DNA of 64,000 nucleotides, taken from positions 1 to 64,000 of the forward strand of contig NZ_FNVO01000014.1 of NCBI RefSeq assembly GCF_900108175.1, in the 5' to 3' direction. Of this stretch, positions 8,544 through 17,278 are shown one piece after another. Position 1 is the first letter of the stretch. Every line of letters begins with the position of its first letter. Below the pieces are notes generated by a model. The model saw only the letters and a program-made list of their open reading frames with translations, was not told the origin of the DNA and made no database searches. Made by a program: the position numbers and the translations under genes. Origin of the DNA: Thermomonospora echinospora. Lineage in GTDB: Bacteria; Actinomycetota; Actinomycetes; Streptosporangiales; Streptosporangiaceae.

Positions 8544-8813
8544 TCAGGAGGCGGGCCGCTCGCGGTACAGCACGAGGTGCTCGTGGTAGAGCACGCCGCC
8601 GCGTACGTCTCCCGTGGCAGTGAAACCGGTGTCGTCGACGTATTCGATATGACTGCCCGTGACCGTGTAACGACCGGTGTAGGCACTGGCGCGCGAGCCG
8701 CGCGCCTCGTCGTAGCGACCGTCCGCACGCAACTCCTGACGGATGTAGCCGTCCGCAGTGACCCACATGCCGACGACGCCGATGTCCGGACCGTGCGCCG
8801 AATCCTTGGCCAT
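8544..8813 (-). CDS. Small Atu4866-domain protein
   Basis: An 89-residue protein of the Atu4866 family, lipocalin-like small beta proteins: GMWVTADGYIRQELRADGRYDEARG, SAYTGRYTVTGSHIEYVDDTGFTATGD and a closing LVLYRE. Biochemical function is not established. The ATG at 8813 has GAGAGG six to seven bases upstream; a longer open frame to 9089 has no family match. It is divergent from the MmyB-like regulator at 8950. Such regulators commonly neighbour this family and oxidoreductases, so it is the likely target. Confidence 0.8.
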   Translation of the reverse strand: MAKDSAHGPDIGVVGMWVTADGYIRQELRADGRYDEARGSRASAYTGRYTVTGSHIEYVDDTGFTATGDVRGGVLYHEHLVLYRERPAS

Positions 8814-8949
8814 GGCTGACCTCTCGCTGGTGGTAGGGAATGTCCTGCACCACCGATTCTGGTCAGCGCCCCACAGGCCGGCCAGGACGCCTTGAGCCTG
8901 GGTGTGACACGTCCAGGCACCCGGTCGCCACGCTGCATAGTCTGACGAC

Positions 8950-9804
8950 ATGGCTGACAACGACCTGGGAGAATTCCTGCGGAGCCGCAGATCCGGGCTC
9001 CGGCCCGAGGAGATCGGCATGCCGAGCCACGGCGCCCGCCGCGTTCCCGGGCTGCGTCGCGAGGAGGTCGCGGTGCTCGCCGGCATCAACGCCGACTACT
9101 ACACCCGCTTGGAGCAAGGCCGCGAACGCCGCCCGTCTCCCCAGGTGCTCGACGCGCTCAGCCGCGCGCTACGCCTCGACGGCGACGCCCGGGCGCACCT
9201 GCACCGGCTCGCCGGCACGGTGCCCGAAGGCCCGGCCGTACTCGTACCCGACCAGGTCAGCCCCACGTTGCGGCAACTGATGGACGGCTACACCCACACG
9301 CCCGCCTTCGTCCTCAACCGGACCCTGGACCTCCTGGCCACCAACACGCTGGCCTACGCCCTCTATTCACCGTTCCACCCGGCGGACAACCTGGCCCGCA
9401 TGGCATTCGCAGACCCCGCAGGACGTACCTTCTACCAGGACTGGAACCGGGCCGCCCAGGCCACGGTCGCGAATCTGCGCGAGGCGGTCGGCTACGAACC
9501 GGACAACCCGCGCCTGCGCGAACTCGTGGACACTCTCACCCGCCACAGCACGGACTTCGCCCGCCTGTGGGCCGGCCACAGCGTGCGCGGTAAGACCCAC
9601 GAGACCAAGATGCTCCTGCACCCCGACGTCGGCCCTCTCATGCTCCATTACGAGGCATTGGACGTGCGACGGGCCCCCGGCCAGCAACTCGTGATCTACC
9701 ATGCCGAGCCCGGCAGCGGCAGCGCGCAAGCTCTGCACCTGCTCGGCTCCATCCACGCCACACGCACCCGGCAGCCCGCCCCACGCGGCGCCGACCATGT
9801 CTGA
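8950..9804 (+). CDS. XRE-family regulator with MmyB-like ligand-binding domain
   Basis: A 284-residue regulator. An N-terminal XRE helix-turn-helix (residues ~5-80: FLRSRRSGLRPEE, GLRREEVAVLAGINADYYTRLEQG) is followed by an MmyB-like domain with a PAS-related fold (residues ~105-270: TPAFVLNRTLDLLATNTLAYAL, MLLHPDVGPLMLHYEALDV). In the family the second domain binds an acyl-type ligand and the protein usually controls a neighbouring gene. CATAGT at 8936 lies so close to the ATG that the transcript may be nearly leaderless. It diverges from the Atu4866 gene. Confidence 0.9.
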   Translation: MADNDLGEFLRSRRSGLRPEEIGMPSHGARRVPGLRREEVAVLAGINADYYTRLEQGRERRPSPQVLDALSRALRLDGDARAHLHRLAGTVPEGPAVLVPDQVSPTLRQLMDGYTHTPAFVLNRTLDLLATNTLAYALYSPFHPADNLARMAFADPAGRTFYQDWNRAAQATVANLREAVGYEPDNPRLRELVDTLTRHSTDFARLWAGHSVRGKTHETKMLLHPDVGPLMLHYEALDVRRAPGQQLVIYHAEPGSGSAQALHLLGSIHATRTRQPAPRGADHV

Positions 9805-10067
9805 TGCAGGTCTGCTCTTACCGGCGCTGGAGGTGCTGCCCAGCTTCCACGCCTCCACCAGGCGTTACAGGCTCGCCTTCAACAAAATCCGCAGCCGCCG
9901 CGTCGAAAGGGGAAACCAAGGCGATAAAGCCGGATCGGTATCTATCCCGGTCTGTCAACCCCCTGGAAGCGTGGAGACTTCCCGATAGGTGATCTTGTTC
10001 CTGTGGTGCGCCGCGTATCGGCGGCCCGCAGCCCAACCCGGGTGCATCCGCTGACGGTTCCTCTCTG

Positions 10068-10865
10068 TCAGGACGGGTCATCCTCGGCCAGCATCGCCGT
10101 CACCCTCCCGATCCCGGGGAATTCCGCCATGATGCTGTCGCCCGGCGCGATCGCGATGGCCCTGGTGATGGAGCCGGACAGCACGACCTGGCCCGGTTCC
10201 AGCGACACCCCCAGCGCGCCGATGGCGTTCGCCAGCCAGGCCAAAGCGTTGAACGGCGTGCCGAGGACCGCCGCTCCCGTGCCGGTTTCGATGACCGTGC
10301 CGTTCCTGAGCAGAGCGCAGCTCACGGACGGCAGGTCGACCTCGGCCGGATCGATCGGCGTGCTTCCGAGGATCGCCGCCCCGGACGACGCGTTGTCGGC
10401 GATCGTGTCGACGATCGTGATCTTCCAGTCCCGGATCCGGGAGTCGACGATCTCGAGCGCCGGCAGCAGGTATCGCACCGCCCTGCCGGCGTCGTCGACC
10501 GTCACGCCGGGTCCGCGGAGCGGAGCGCCGAGGACGAAGGCGATCTCCGGCTCGATCCGGGGCTGGAGGAACGCGCCGGCCGGGATCGGCCGGTGCTCCG
10601 GGTGGAACATGCTCGCGGTCAGATGACCGTAGTCGGGCTCGTGGACGCCCATCTGCCGCTGGATCACGGCCGAGACCAGGCCGATCTTGTGGCCGCGGAC
10701 CCGGTCTCCGGCTTCGGTCCAGAACCGCACCTGCTCCTGCTGGATCCGATAGGCGTCGGCGATCGTCGCGCTGGGGTAGGTCATGCTCAGGGGAGGAATC
10801 GGCGTGCCCGACCGGTGGGCGTCGAGCAGCGCGGCGGCCGCCTCACGGATCTCGGAAGTCCTCAC
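10068..10865 (-). CDS. 2-keto-4-pentenoate hydratase family enzyme
   Basis: A 265-residue member of the hydratase/decarboxylase family of meta-cleavage pathways. It adds water to 2-hydroxypenta-2,4-dienoate to give 4-hydroxy-2-oxovalerate; the homologous 2-oxo-3-hexenedioate decarboxylase is the main alternative. Seen are GHKIGL (residues ~59-64), the metal-site IEPEIAFVL (~104-112), ALEIVDSRI and a GTPFNALAWLAN segment near the C-terminus. The start overlaps the aldolase stop by 4 bases (ATGA), so the two are translationally coupled. It is the last gene of the operon. Confidence 0.85.
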   Translation of the reverse strand: MRTSEIREAAAALLDAHRSGTPIPPLSMTYPSATIADAYRIQQEQVRFWTEAGDRVRGHKIGLVSAVIQRQMGVHEPDYGHLTASMFHPEHRPIPAGAFLQPRIEPEIAFVLGAPLRGPGVTVDDAGRAVRYLLPALEIVDSRIRDWKITIVDTIADNASSGAAILGSTPIDPAEVDLPSVSCALLRNGTVIETGTGAAVLGTPFNALAWLANAIGALGVSLEPGQVVLSGSITRAIAIAPGDSIMAEFPGIGRVTAMLAEDDPS

Positions 10866-11869
10866 TGACGCGCTCCATACCGGCTGGAGAGCTCCGCCGC
10901 GACGTCGATGATCATGTCCTCCTGGCCGCCGATGACCTCACGCCGACCCAACTCCAGGAGGAGTTCGCGCACGGGCACGCCGTACTTGCCCGCAGCGCGC
11001 TTGGCCGGATGGAAGAAGGTGGAGTACAGACCGGCGTAGCCGAGCAGGAGCGCGGTCTCGTCAACGATCTGGGGTTCGACCATCAACGGTGCCATGACGT
11101 GCTCGGCGACCTCGATCAGCGCGAAGACGTCGACTCCCGGGTCGTGACCGGCTCGCTCCAGCGCCGCCGCGAGAACCTCCGTCTGGGCGTTGCCCGCGCT
11201 GGCCCCCAGACCTCGCAGCGACCCGTCGATGTAGGTCGCGCCGTGCTCGACCGCGGCGAGCGCGTTGCCGATGCCCACTCCCAGGTTGTTGTGGGCGTGG
11301 AAGCCGATGTCGGCGTGGACCGCGTCGCGCAGCGCGGCGACGCGGGCCCCGGCGGAACCGGGCACGAGCGCCCCAGCGGAGTCGACCACGTAGATCACCT
11401 GCGCGCCGTAGGAGTCCAGCTTGGCGGCCTGCTCGGCGAGGGCCGCGGGTTCGAGCTTGTGGCTCATCATCAGGAAGCTCATGACGCGCATGCCGTGGTC
11501 GCGGGCGTGGCGGATCGGTTGCTCGGCGCAGTCGGCCTCGGTGCAGTGCGTGGCGACCCGTACCGTGGTCGCGCCCGCGTCGCGGACGGCGTCCAGGGCC
11601 GCGAGCGTCGAGATCCCCGGCACGTACAACACGGCGATGTCCGCCCTGTCCGCCGCGGTGACGGCGGCCTGGACGTACTCGACGTCCGTCGCGGCGGCGA
11701 TCCCGTACTGGATCGAGGAGGCGCCGATGCCGATGCCGTGGGCGACCTCGATGACCCGGACACCCGCCCTGTCCAGGCCCCTCGCCACCGCCCCGACCTG
11801 GTCCGGCGTGAACTTGTGCGAGACGCTGCTCATGCCGTCGCGCAGGCTCGTGTCCACAAGAGTGATCAT
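10862..11869 (-). CDS. dmpG: 4-hydroxy-2-oxovalerate aldolase
   Basis: A 335-residue DmpG/MhpE-type aldolase, close to the usual ~340. It cleaves 4-hydroxy-2-oxovalerate to pyruvate and acetaldehyde. The N-terminus has [16 protein letters not shown], which holds the metal Asp, the catalytic Arg and the general-base His, and [15 protein letters not shown] supplies the two metal His. The family channels acetaldehyde to the acylating dehydrogenase encoded immediately upstream. Both boundaries are 4-base ATGA overlaps. Confidence 0.93.
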   Translation of the reverse strand: MITLVDTSLRDGMSSVSHKFTPDQVGAVARGLDRAGVRVIEVAHGIGIGASSIQYGIAAATDVEYVQAAVTAADRADIAVLYVPGISTLAALDAVRDAGATTVRVATHCTEADCAEQPIRHARDHGMRVMSFLMMSHKLEPAALAEQAAKLDSYGAQVIYVVDSAGALVPGSAGARVAALRDAVHADIGFHAHNNLGVGIGNALAAVEHGATYIDGSLRGLGASAGNAQTEVLAAALERAGHDPGVDVFALIEVAEHVMAPLMVEPQIVDETALLLGYAGLYSTFFHPAKRAAGKYGVPVRELLLELGRREVIGGQEDMIIDVAAELSSRYGARQ

Positions 11870-12741
11870 CGGGCGGCTCCCAGGGTCTGCTCCGCGATCC
11901 GTTCGGCGACGGCGACCGCGGCGGCGGTGATGATGTCGAGATTGCCGGCGTACGCGGGCAGGAAGTCGCCCGCGCCCTCCACCTGCACCATGACGGTGAC
12001 CAGATCGCCGTCGACCTCCACGAGTCGCAGCCGGTAACCCGGCACGTAGCGGCGGACCTTCGCGACCATGTCCCGCACGGCGTGCTCGATCCGGTCGGCG
12101 TCACTCCGGCGTACCTTCGCGTACACGGTGTCGCGCATGACCATGGGAGGCTCGGCCGGATTGATCAGTGAGAACGCCTTGGCCTCGTCCACTCCGGCGA
12201 CCGCGGTCAGGGCTTGCCCGGTCTTCTCGCTGAACTCGCTGAGGTTCCACCGGGTGCCCGGACCGGCGCTGGCGCTGGCGATGGTCGCGACGATCTCGCC
12301 GTAGGAGACGTCGGCGACCTGATCGATCGCATACAGGAGGGGGATGGTGGCCTGTCCCGCGCAGCTGACCATGTTGAGGTTCGGCGCCTGCAGGTGCTCG
12401 TCGAGGTTGACGGCGGGTACGACCCATGGCCCGACCGAAGCGGGTGTCAGGTCGATCGCGGTGATCCCCGCGGCCGCGTAACGCGGTGCGGCCGCGGCGT
12501 GCACCTTCGCCGAGGTCGCCTCGAAGAGCAGCGGGGGCCGGTCCGATCGGCCGAGCAGCCAGTCGGCGCCCTCCGCGGACACCTCGACGCCGAGGTCCTT
12601 CGCCCGCCGCAGACCCTCGCTGTCCGGGTCAATGCCGATCATGAAACGCGGGTCGATGAGCTCGGATCGGCGGAGCTTGTAGAGCAGATCCGTTCCGATG
12701 TTGCCCGAACCGACGATCGCCGCCGGGACTTTCGCGGGCAT
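11866..12741 (-). CDS. dmpF: Acetaldehyde dehydrogenase (acylating)
   Basis: A 291-residue DmpF/MhpF enzyme that converts acetaldehyde, NAD+ and CoA to acetyl-CoA. The Rossmann start is [16 protein letters not shown] and the catalytic Cys lies in [13 protein letters not shown]; the usual motif has CGGQ, so Ala replaces one Gly. I chose the ATG at 12741 with GAGGAGGG just upstream; an ATG five codons earlier would sit on the ribosome site. It forms the channelling complex with the aldolase. Confidence 0.92.
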   Translation of the reverse strand: MPAKVPAAIVGSGNIGTDLLYKLRRSELIDPRFMIGIDPDSEGLRRAKDLGVEVSAEGADWLLGRSDRPPLLFEATSAKVHAAAAPRYAAAGITAIDLTPASVGPWVVPAVNLDEHLQAPNLNMVSCAGQATIPLLYAIDQVADVSYGEIVATIASASAGPGTRWNLSEFSEKTGQALTAVAGVDEAKAFSLINPAEPPMVMRDTVYAKVRRSDADRIEHAVRDMVAKVRRYVPGYRLRLVEVDGDLVTVMVQVEGAGDFLPAYAGNLDIITAAAVAVAERIAEQTLGAAR

Positions 12742-12816
12742 GCGCGCCCTCCTCATGACGAAAGGTGTTGCCTTCCCCGCAGGCCAGCGGCCGGGGGCTT
12801 CAGGGGATTCGCGGGC

Positions 12817-13326
12817 TCAGCCGCGTGCCGGTCGGTGAAGCTCGACCAGGAGTTCCAGTTCGACGGGTGCGCTCAGCGGCAGCGTCAACACGCCGACCGC
12901 CGAGCGGGCATGCCGTCCGGCGTCGCCGAAGAGTTCGCAGAGCAGGTCCGACGCACCGTCGCCGACCTGTGGGTGCCGGGTGAAATCGGCCGTTGACGCG
13001 ACGTACACCACGGCCTTGACCACGCGGGCCACCGCCGCCAGGTCACCGATCTCCGCCTTCAGCGCCGCCAGTGCGTTCAGGGCGCACTGGCGCGCGCACT
13101 CGTACCCGAGTTCCACGCTGACCGTGTCACCGAGCCGGCCGGCCGCGATCAGCCGCCCCTCCCGCAGCGGCACCTGGCCCGATACGTGGACGTGGTCACC
13201 GCTGCGTACGGCGGGTACGTACGTCGCGACCGGGGGGACGGCCTCCGGCAACGTCAGCCCCAGTTCCCCGAGGCGCTGTTCGGGATGTGACCTCGTGCGC
13301 TCCGTTCCGCGGCGTTCCCGGCTCAT
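12817..13326 (-). CDS. RidA/YjgF family deaminase
   Basis: A 169-residue RidA-superfamily protein, longer than the usual ~130 because of a charged N-terminal extension. Signatures are VATYVPAVRSGDHVHVSGQVPL, NALAALKAEIGDLAAVARVVK and the closing PVELELLVELHRP. RidA proteins hydrolyse enamines/imines; relatives include 2-aminomuconate deaminase. Lying between meta-cleavage genes and a racemase-type gene, an aminomuconate-like role is plausible but unproven. Its start overlaps the racemase stop by 4 bases; 75 bp separate it from dmpF. Confidence 0.85.
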   Translation of the reverse strand: MSRERRGTERTRSHPEQRLGELGLTLPEAVPPVATYVPAVRSGDHVHVSGQVPLREGRLIAAGRLGDTVSVELGYECARQCALNALAALKAEIGDLAAVARVVKAVVYVASTADFTRHPQVGDGASDLLCELFGDAGRHARSAVGVLTLPLSAPVELELLVELHRPARG

Positions 13327-14045
13327 CGGGGGCCGCCGCGCCAGTCGGGCATCGCCCGCTCGCCGACGGCGACGTCATAGGCCGCGCGTGCCAGCAGCCG
13401 GGTCGAATCCAGCGTCGGCAGGGAGGAGACCTCGGGCGTGATCAGCAACGGGATCTCGGTGCAGACAAGAGCGACCGCGTCACAGCCCCGGTCGGCCAGC
13501 CGGTCGATGACGCGGAGGTACTCCCGGCGCGACGCATCGCTGATCACGCCGTTCACCAGCTCCTTGAAGATGACCTCGTTGACGAGGTCGCGGTCGTCGG
13601 CGTCCGGCAGTTCCGCGGCGATCCCACGGGCGGCGAACGCACGCGGATACAGCGGGCCGTCCATCGTGTACCTGGTGCCCAGCACGCCGACACGGGTGCG
13701 CCCCTCGGCCGCGGCCTGGTCCGCGACGACCTCGGCGATGTGCAGGCCCGGCAGCGCCAGGTCCGGTCCCGGCACCTCCATGGCCATGTGGGCGGTGTTG
13801 TCCGGGCATACGAAGAAGTCGGCGCCGGCCCGGGCGAGCCGCTGCGCGCTGGTGGCCAGGGTGGCCCGGACGGTCGCGTGATCCCCCGCGTCCCAAGCGG
13901 GCATGCTGTACCCGAAGGCGATGTAGTCCAGGGTGACGTCGGGATGCTCGTTGCGGCCGGTCCGGCGGAATCCCTCCTCACAGAAAGTGAGGAAGCAGAG
14001 CGCGGCCCCTCCCGTGCTGTGAGCGAGAACCCCAAGGTGTTTCAC
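13323..14045 (-). CDS. Aspartate/glutamate racemase family protein
   Basis: A 240-residue member of the Asp/Glu/hydantoin racemase superfamily. The two catalytic Cys sit in FFVCPDNTAHMAM and ALVCTEIPLLI, the usual pair. The superfamily also includes maleate isomerase and arylmalonate decarboxylase, so racemase activity is not certain. First gene of the leftward catabolic operon, divergent from the LysR gene at 14159, with a LysR-type dyad between them. The RidA gene is translationally coupled to it. Confidence 0.85.
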   Translation of the reverse strand: MKHLGVLAHSTGGAALCFLTFCEEGFRRTGRNEHPDVTLDYIAFGYSMPAWDAGDHATVRATLATSAQRLARAGADFFVCPDNTAHMAMEVPGPDLALPGLHIAEVVADQAAAEGRTRVGVLGTRYTMDGPLYPRAFAARGIAAELPDADDRDLVNEVIFKELVNGVISDASRREYLRVIDRLADRGCDAVALVCTEIPLLITPEVSSLPTLDSTRLLARAAYDVAVGERAMPDWRGGPR

Positions 14046-14106
14046 GACGGCTCCGGCATTTTCCGGTGAATCGGGACGGCTTCATTCTTTACCGAGGGAC
14101 CCCGAC

Positions 14107-14124
14107 ATGCCTACTCTGAGGCAT
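14107..14124. promoter_or_regulatory. Putative LysR-type recognition site
   Basis: Imperfectly spaced dyad ATGCC-N8-GGCAT in the 113-bp region between the catabolic operon and lysR; a second small dyad, ATGGCAACCAT, lies at 14133-14143. Position and symmetry fit LysR control of the operon and autoregulation. Confidence 0.5.
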
Positions 14125-14158
14125 CGATTGATATGGCAACCATGCCCCGGAGGTATGG

Positions 14159-15055
14159 ATGGATCTACGGTTGCTGGGTTATGTGGTCGCGATCGCCGAA
14201 GAGGGATCCATCAGCGGAGCCGCCCGCCGTCTACGGCTGACCCAGCCGAACCTGAGCCGGCAGCTCCGTGAGCTGGAACGACGCCTGGGGGTCGAACTGT
14301 TCGCCCGCGGCGGCCGCCGGCTCGTTCCGACCGCCGCCGGGGAGGCGCTGCTCCGGCGGGCCGTGCGCATGCTGGCCGATGCCGAAGCCGTCCCGAACGA
14401 CGTACGGCTGGCCGCCGAGGGCAAGACCGGTCGCTTGACGGTGGGGTTCGCCGGATCGGGCATCAACGGCGCGCTGGGAGACGCCCTCGGGCGGCTGCGG
14501 GCGGAACTCCCCGACGTCGACCTGTCCCTGGTGGAGTTGTTCGATGACGCCGAGATGTCGGCCGGCATCCTGGACGGAAACCTCGACGTGGCGGTGCAGC
14601 GGCTGCCGGTCCGTGACGCCCGTCTCGCCACACGGGTCTGGGCGCGCGAGCCGTTGACCCTCTTCCTGCCGTCCGTGCACCCCCTCGCCAGGACCCGTGA
14701 GCCGGCGCCGGTGTCCGTACTCGGTGAGATCCCCCTGGTGCTGTGGCCACGCGAATCCGCGCCCCATGCGCACGACGAGATCACCGCGTTGTGCCATCAC
14801 GCCGGGATCGTGCCGCGCATCGGCGCACGAGCCCGGACCGTTCAGACCATCCTCGCGCTGGTCGCCGCCGGCTTCGGTGCGGCCGTGATGGCCGACTCCT
14901 ATCGAGTCCTGCACCGGGAGGGCGTGACACCTCGACGACTCGCGGGTACCGCCACCACCTTGCACCTGGTCTGGCGAGCCGGGGACACCGACCCACTCCT
15001 CACGCGCTTCATGGCCGCCCTGAACACCGTGAAGGCCCGGCATCGCACGGAGTGA
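14159..15055 (+). CDS. LysR-type transcriptional regulator
   Basis: A 298-residue LysR-type regulator. The winged helix covers residues 1-60 (YVVAIAEEGSISGAARRL, TQPNLSRQLRELERRLG), and the effector domain spans ~90-290. It is divergent from the racemase-ridA-dmpFG-hydratase operon, whose activator it most probably is, with a pathway intermediate as inducer. The ATG has CCGGAGGTATG immediately upstream. Confidence 0.92.
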   Translation: MDLRLLGYVVAIAEEGSISGAARRLRLTQPNLSRQLRELERRLGVELFARGGRRLVPTAAGEALLRRAVRMLADAEAVPNDVRLAAEGKTGRLTVGFAGSGINGALGDALGRLRAELPDVDLSLVELFDDAEMSAGILDGNLDVAVQRLPVRDARLATRVWAREPLTLFLPSVHPLARTREPAPVSVLGEIPLVLWPRESAPHAHDEITALCHHAGIVPRIGARARTVQTILALVAAGFGAAVMADSYRVLHREGVTPRRLAGTATTLHLVWRAGDTDPLLTRFMAALNTVKARHRTE

Positions 15056-15113
15056 CCCCACAGTGCAACAGTTCACATAAGCATGAACTCGGCTGCTTCC
15101 TGCTGCTGGCCGC

Positions 15114-15434
15114 CGCCATCCCGTCCTGTACGCGGCGCTGCTGTCCGCGCTGATCTTCCAGATCGGCGCCGTCGCCGCCCCGCTGATCCTGCTGGGCGGC
15201 GACGGCCCGATGGCGCTGGGCCCGGTGAAGGTCGCCACCCCGGCGGCCGCGCTGCCGTACGCGATCGCCGCGCTGGTGCTACTGCCCGCCGTCCCGTACC
15301 TGCTGGCACTGATCGCCGGCACGCAGGCCGCGCTCGCCCGGGCGCTGCTCCAGCGCGGCTCCGGCGAACGGCTCCAGGCCGAGCTCGTCGAAGTCGCGCA
15401 CTCGCGGGCCCGGCTGGTCGACGCGTTCGAGGCG
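15114..15434 (+). pseudogene. Fragment of a sensor histidine kinase (membrane/sensor part)
   Basis: An open frame without start matches the membrane-sensor part of an actinobacterial two-component kinase: AALLSALIFQIGAVAAPLIL, VLLPAVPYLLALIAGTQAAL, then GERLQAELVEVAHSRARLVDAFEA, which runs into the dimerisation helix. Just before the phospho-acceptor His the match stops at about 15434. Both the N-terminal part and the whole catalytic part are missing. It follows the LysR stop by 58 bp and opens the scar zone. Confidence 0.7.
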
Positions 15435-15505
15435 CCCTCGCTCGTCGGCCCGTTGCCGCCAGGTGACCGAGTATGCCGGTGGTGCCCGCGGTGGCGGTGG
15501 GAAAC

Positions 15506-15533
15506 GGCAGGCCGGGCAAAGGCCCGGTCTGCC
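15506..15533. terminator. Strong hairpin in the scar zone
   Basis: GGCAGGCCGGGC and GCCCGGTCTGCC pair over 12 positions (one G-U) around the loop AAAG. It could stop transcription from lysR and from the opposite strand. Confidence 0.5.
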
Positions 15534-15714
15534 GCGCGACACGGAGGGTAGGGGTCAAGCTGCGGCTCGCCGGTGGATGATCGCCCGGATCGCGTCGATG
15601 GCCCGATCCTGTCGCTTGGGCCAGGTCCACCGAGCAGGTGGATCGCCTGGCGGCCGAGCTGTTCTGCCATCGGGCACGGCAGCGCCGGGCTGGCCTGGAC
15701 ATGCTGGGCGGCGT

Positions 15715-15789
15715 CGGCAACGGCCGCACTACCTCCCACAACCCGTGTGGCACGATCCAGCTCCACTGTCCACCTGGCACACCAAGATC
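15715..15789 (-). pseudogene. Fragment of an IS5-type transposase N-terminus
   Basis: About 25 codons on the minus strand read DLGVPGGQWSWIVPHGLWE and then VVRPLP, matching the start of actinobacterial IS5-group transposases (a WSWIVPDGLWE-type motif). No catalytic part follows. The surrounding 15435-15818 holds no intact gene. A neighbouring minus-strand frame ends RAIDAIRAIIHRRAAA, possibly another element tail that I cannot place. Confidence 0.5.
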
Positions 15790-15818
15790 AACGAGGGACC
15801 ACCAGGTGGGACACGTTC

Positions 15819-16622
15819 TTAGCATTCGGTGAGCGGTTCGGCCTGGTAGGCCTGGTGAAGCAATTCCAGGAAGCGGGGTGCTTCGGGCACGGGCGCAGAG
15901 CCGATCCGATGGACCGCGACACCCGGCGTCCATGAGTTCATGACCACGGCACCGGCCAATGTCGGCAGGTCGGCGGGGGTGATCTCCTGCACGCGCTGGG
16001 GGACGCCGAGGCGGTCCAATTGTCGGCGGACGATGCCCATCGTGGTCCCGACCAGCATCTCGGCGTCGGGCCACACCACGGCGCTGCCGTCCCAGAAGGC
16101 CAGGTTCCAGATTGTTCCCTCGCTGAGCCGGCCCCGGCGGTCAACGAAGGCGGCGTCATCGAAGCCTTCCCGGACGGCCCGACGCATGAAGTAGGTCTTG
16201 GCCACCTCACCGACATGCTTCACGGCGGGCAGGACCCGTTCGTACTCGACCGTCGCCAGCGTCAGGGGTCCCGCCGGACCGGACGCGGGCGGTCCGGTAC
16301 GGATCAGGACCTCGGGCTCTACATCATCCCCGCCCGCGGTGAACTCCCCCGGCGAGGAGTACACGGTGGCCGTCAGCGAGATGTCTGCGGGACCCGCCTC
16401 CAGCGCCGCCCGCAGATAGGACCGCACCCGGTCGTCGGGCAATGCCCGGCCGAACAGTTCCACCGAGGCGAACCGCAGCCGTTCCAGATGAAGGTCGAGG
16501 CCCCGGACCTTGCCTCCACGCACCTGCATGGCAGTGAAGTGGGCATAGCCGGCGAAGGCGAGCGGTGCCAGCTCTTCGGCGGTCGCCGCGCGGCCGTTGC
16601 GTTGAACGACAACAGGGGTCAT
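15819..16622 (-). CDS. Aminotransferase class IV family protein
   Basis: A 267-residue fold-type IV PLP enzyme, as in branched-chain aminotransferase and aminodeoxychorismate lyase. The likely PLP-Lys is in KHVGEVAKTYFMRRA; DDAAFVDRRGRLSEGTIWNLAFW is the conserved cofactor-phosphate region and LVGTTMGIVRRQL follows. The ATG at 16622 is preceded by GGAG at six bases. It is transcribed from a promoter with the long spacer and dyad of MerR-controlled promoters, and the MerR gene is divergent. Confidence 0.85.
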   Translation of the reverse strand: MTPVVVQRNGRAATAEELAPLAFAGYAHFTAMQVRGGKVRGLDLHLERLRFASVELFGRALPDDRVRSYLRAALEAGPADISLTATVYSSPGEFTAGGDDVEPEVLIRTGPPASGPAGPLTLATVEYERVLPAVKHVGEVAKTYFMRRAVREGFDDAAFVDRRGRLSEGTIWNLAFWDGSAVVWPDAEMLVGTTMGIVRRQLDRLGVPQRVQEITPADLPTLAGAVVMNSWTPGVAVHRIGSAPVPEAPRFLELLHQAYQAEPLTEC

Positions 16623-16661
16623 GTGTATCTCCAACGGTGCGGAATGATCGCTTGCGGGACG

Positions 16662-16693
16662 ACGTTAGGGCTTCACACTGGTGAGAAGGTCAA
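16662..16693 (-). promoter_or_regulatory. MerR-type promoter of the aminotransferase
   Basis: On the minus strand, TTGACC (16693 to 16688) and TAACGT (16667 to 16662) are 20 bp apart, the over-long spacer typical of MerR-activated promoters. The spacer holds the dyad CTTCACACTGGTGAGAAG (16671-16688, one mismatch). MerR proteins untwist such spacers to activate. Confidence 0.75.
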
Positions 16694-16707
16694 TTCGGGA
16701 CGGTGAC

Positions 16708-17073
16708 ATGCTGATCGGGGAGTTGTCCCGGCGTACCGGGGTCAGCCCGCGGTTGCTGCGGTACTACGAGGAGCAGGGCCTGCTCGCCGCCGGGCGTGGA
16801 CCGAACGGGTATCGCCACTACGACGACGACTCTGTGATCACCGTGCGGAAGATCCGCGTCCTGCTGGACGCGGGCCTGTCCACCGAGGTGATCCGGTCGG
16901 TGCTCCCGTGCACCCGCGACGACCAGCCGGAATTCGACTGGTGCGCCGACATCCGCGACCTCTTGGACCGGGAACTGGCAGCCCTGGATGCACGCATCAA
17001 GAGCCTCCAGCGCGACCGCGGCACCCTCGCCGGATTCCTGGCTCAGCCTGGCGGCCACCCCCAGATCGAGTAG
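16708..17073 (+). CDS. MerR-family transcriptional regulator
   Basis: A 121-residue MerR regulator: MLIGELSRRTGVSPRLLRYYEEQGLL with NGYRHYDDDSV forms the winged HTH, then a dimerisation coiled coil (residues ~80-110). A single Cys pair (PCTRD, DWCADI) is present, but no clear metal site. The start could also be the GTG at 16681, which overlaps the operator. It is divergent from the aminotransferase and is predicted to control it through the dyad at 16671. Confidence 0.88.
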   Translation: MLIGELSRRTGVSPRLLRYYEEQGLLAAGRGPNGYRHYDDDSVITVRKIRVLLDAGLSTEVIRSVLPCTRDDQPEFDWCADIRDLLDRELAALDARIKSLQRDRGTLAGFLAQPGGHPQIE

Positions 17074-17278
17074 TTCCGATGTGCATGGCAATGTCTTGTG
17101 AGTGACACCGAGCAGCCGGATCGAAGACAGATCGCTTGACCAACGGTTCGCTGGTCTCGGCCCCAACTCGATCACCAGGGGCCGGGTGACCTGGGCGAGC
17201 GGCCTGTTGAGGGCGAGGTCGGGTAAAAGTCTGCCCTGGGCGAGTTCGCTCACGCGGGCGCGGGGCAACGATGAAGGT

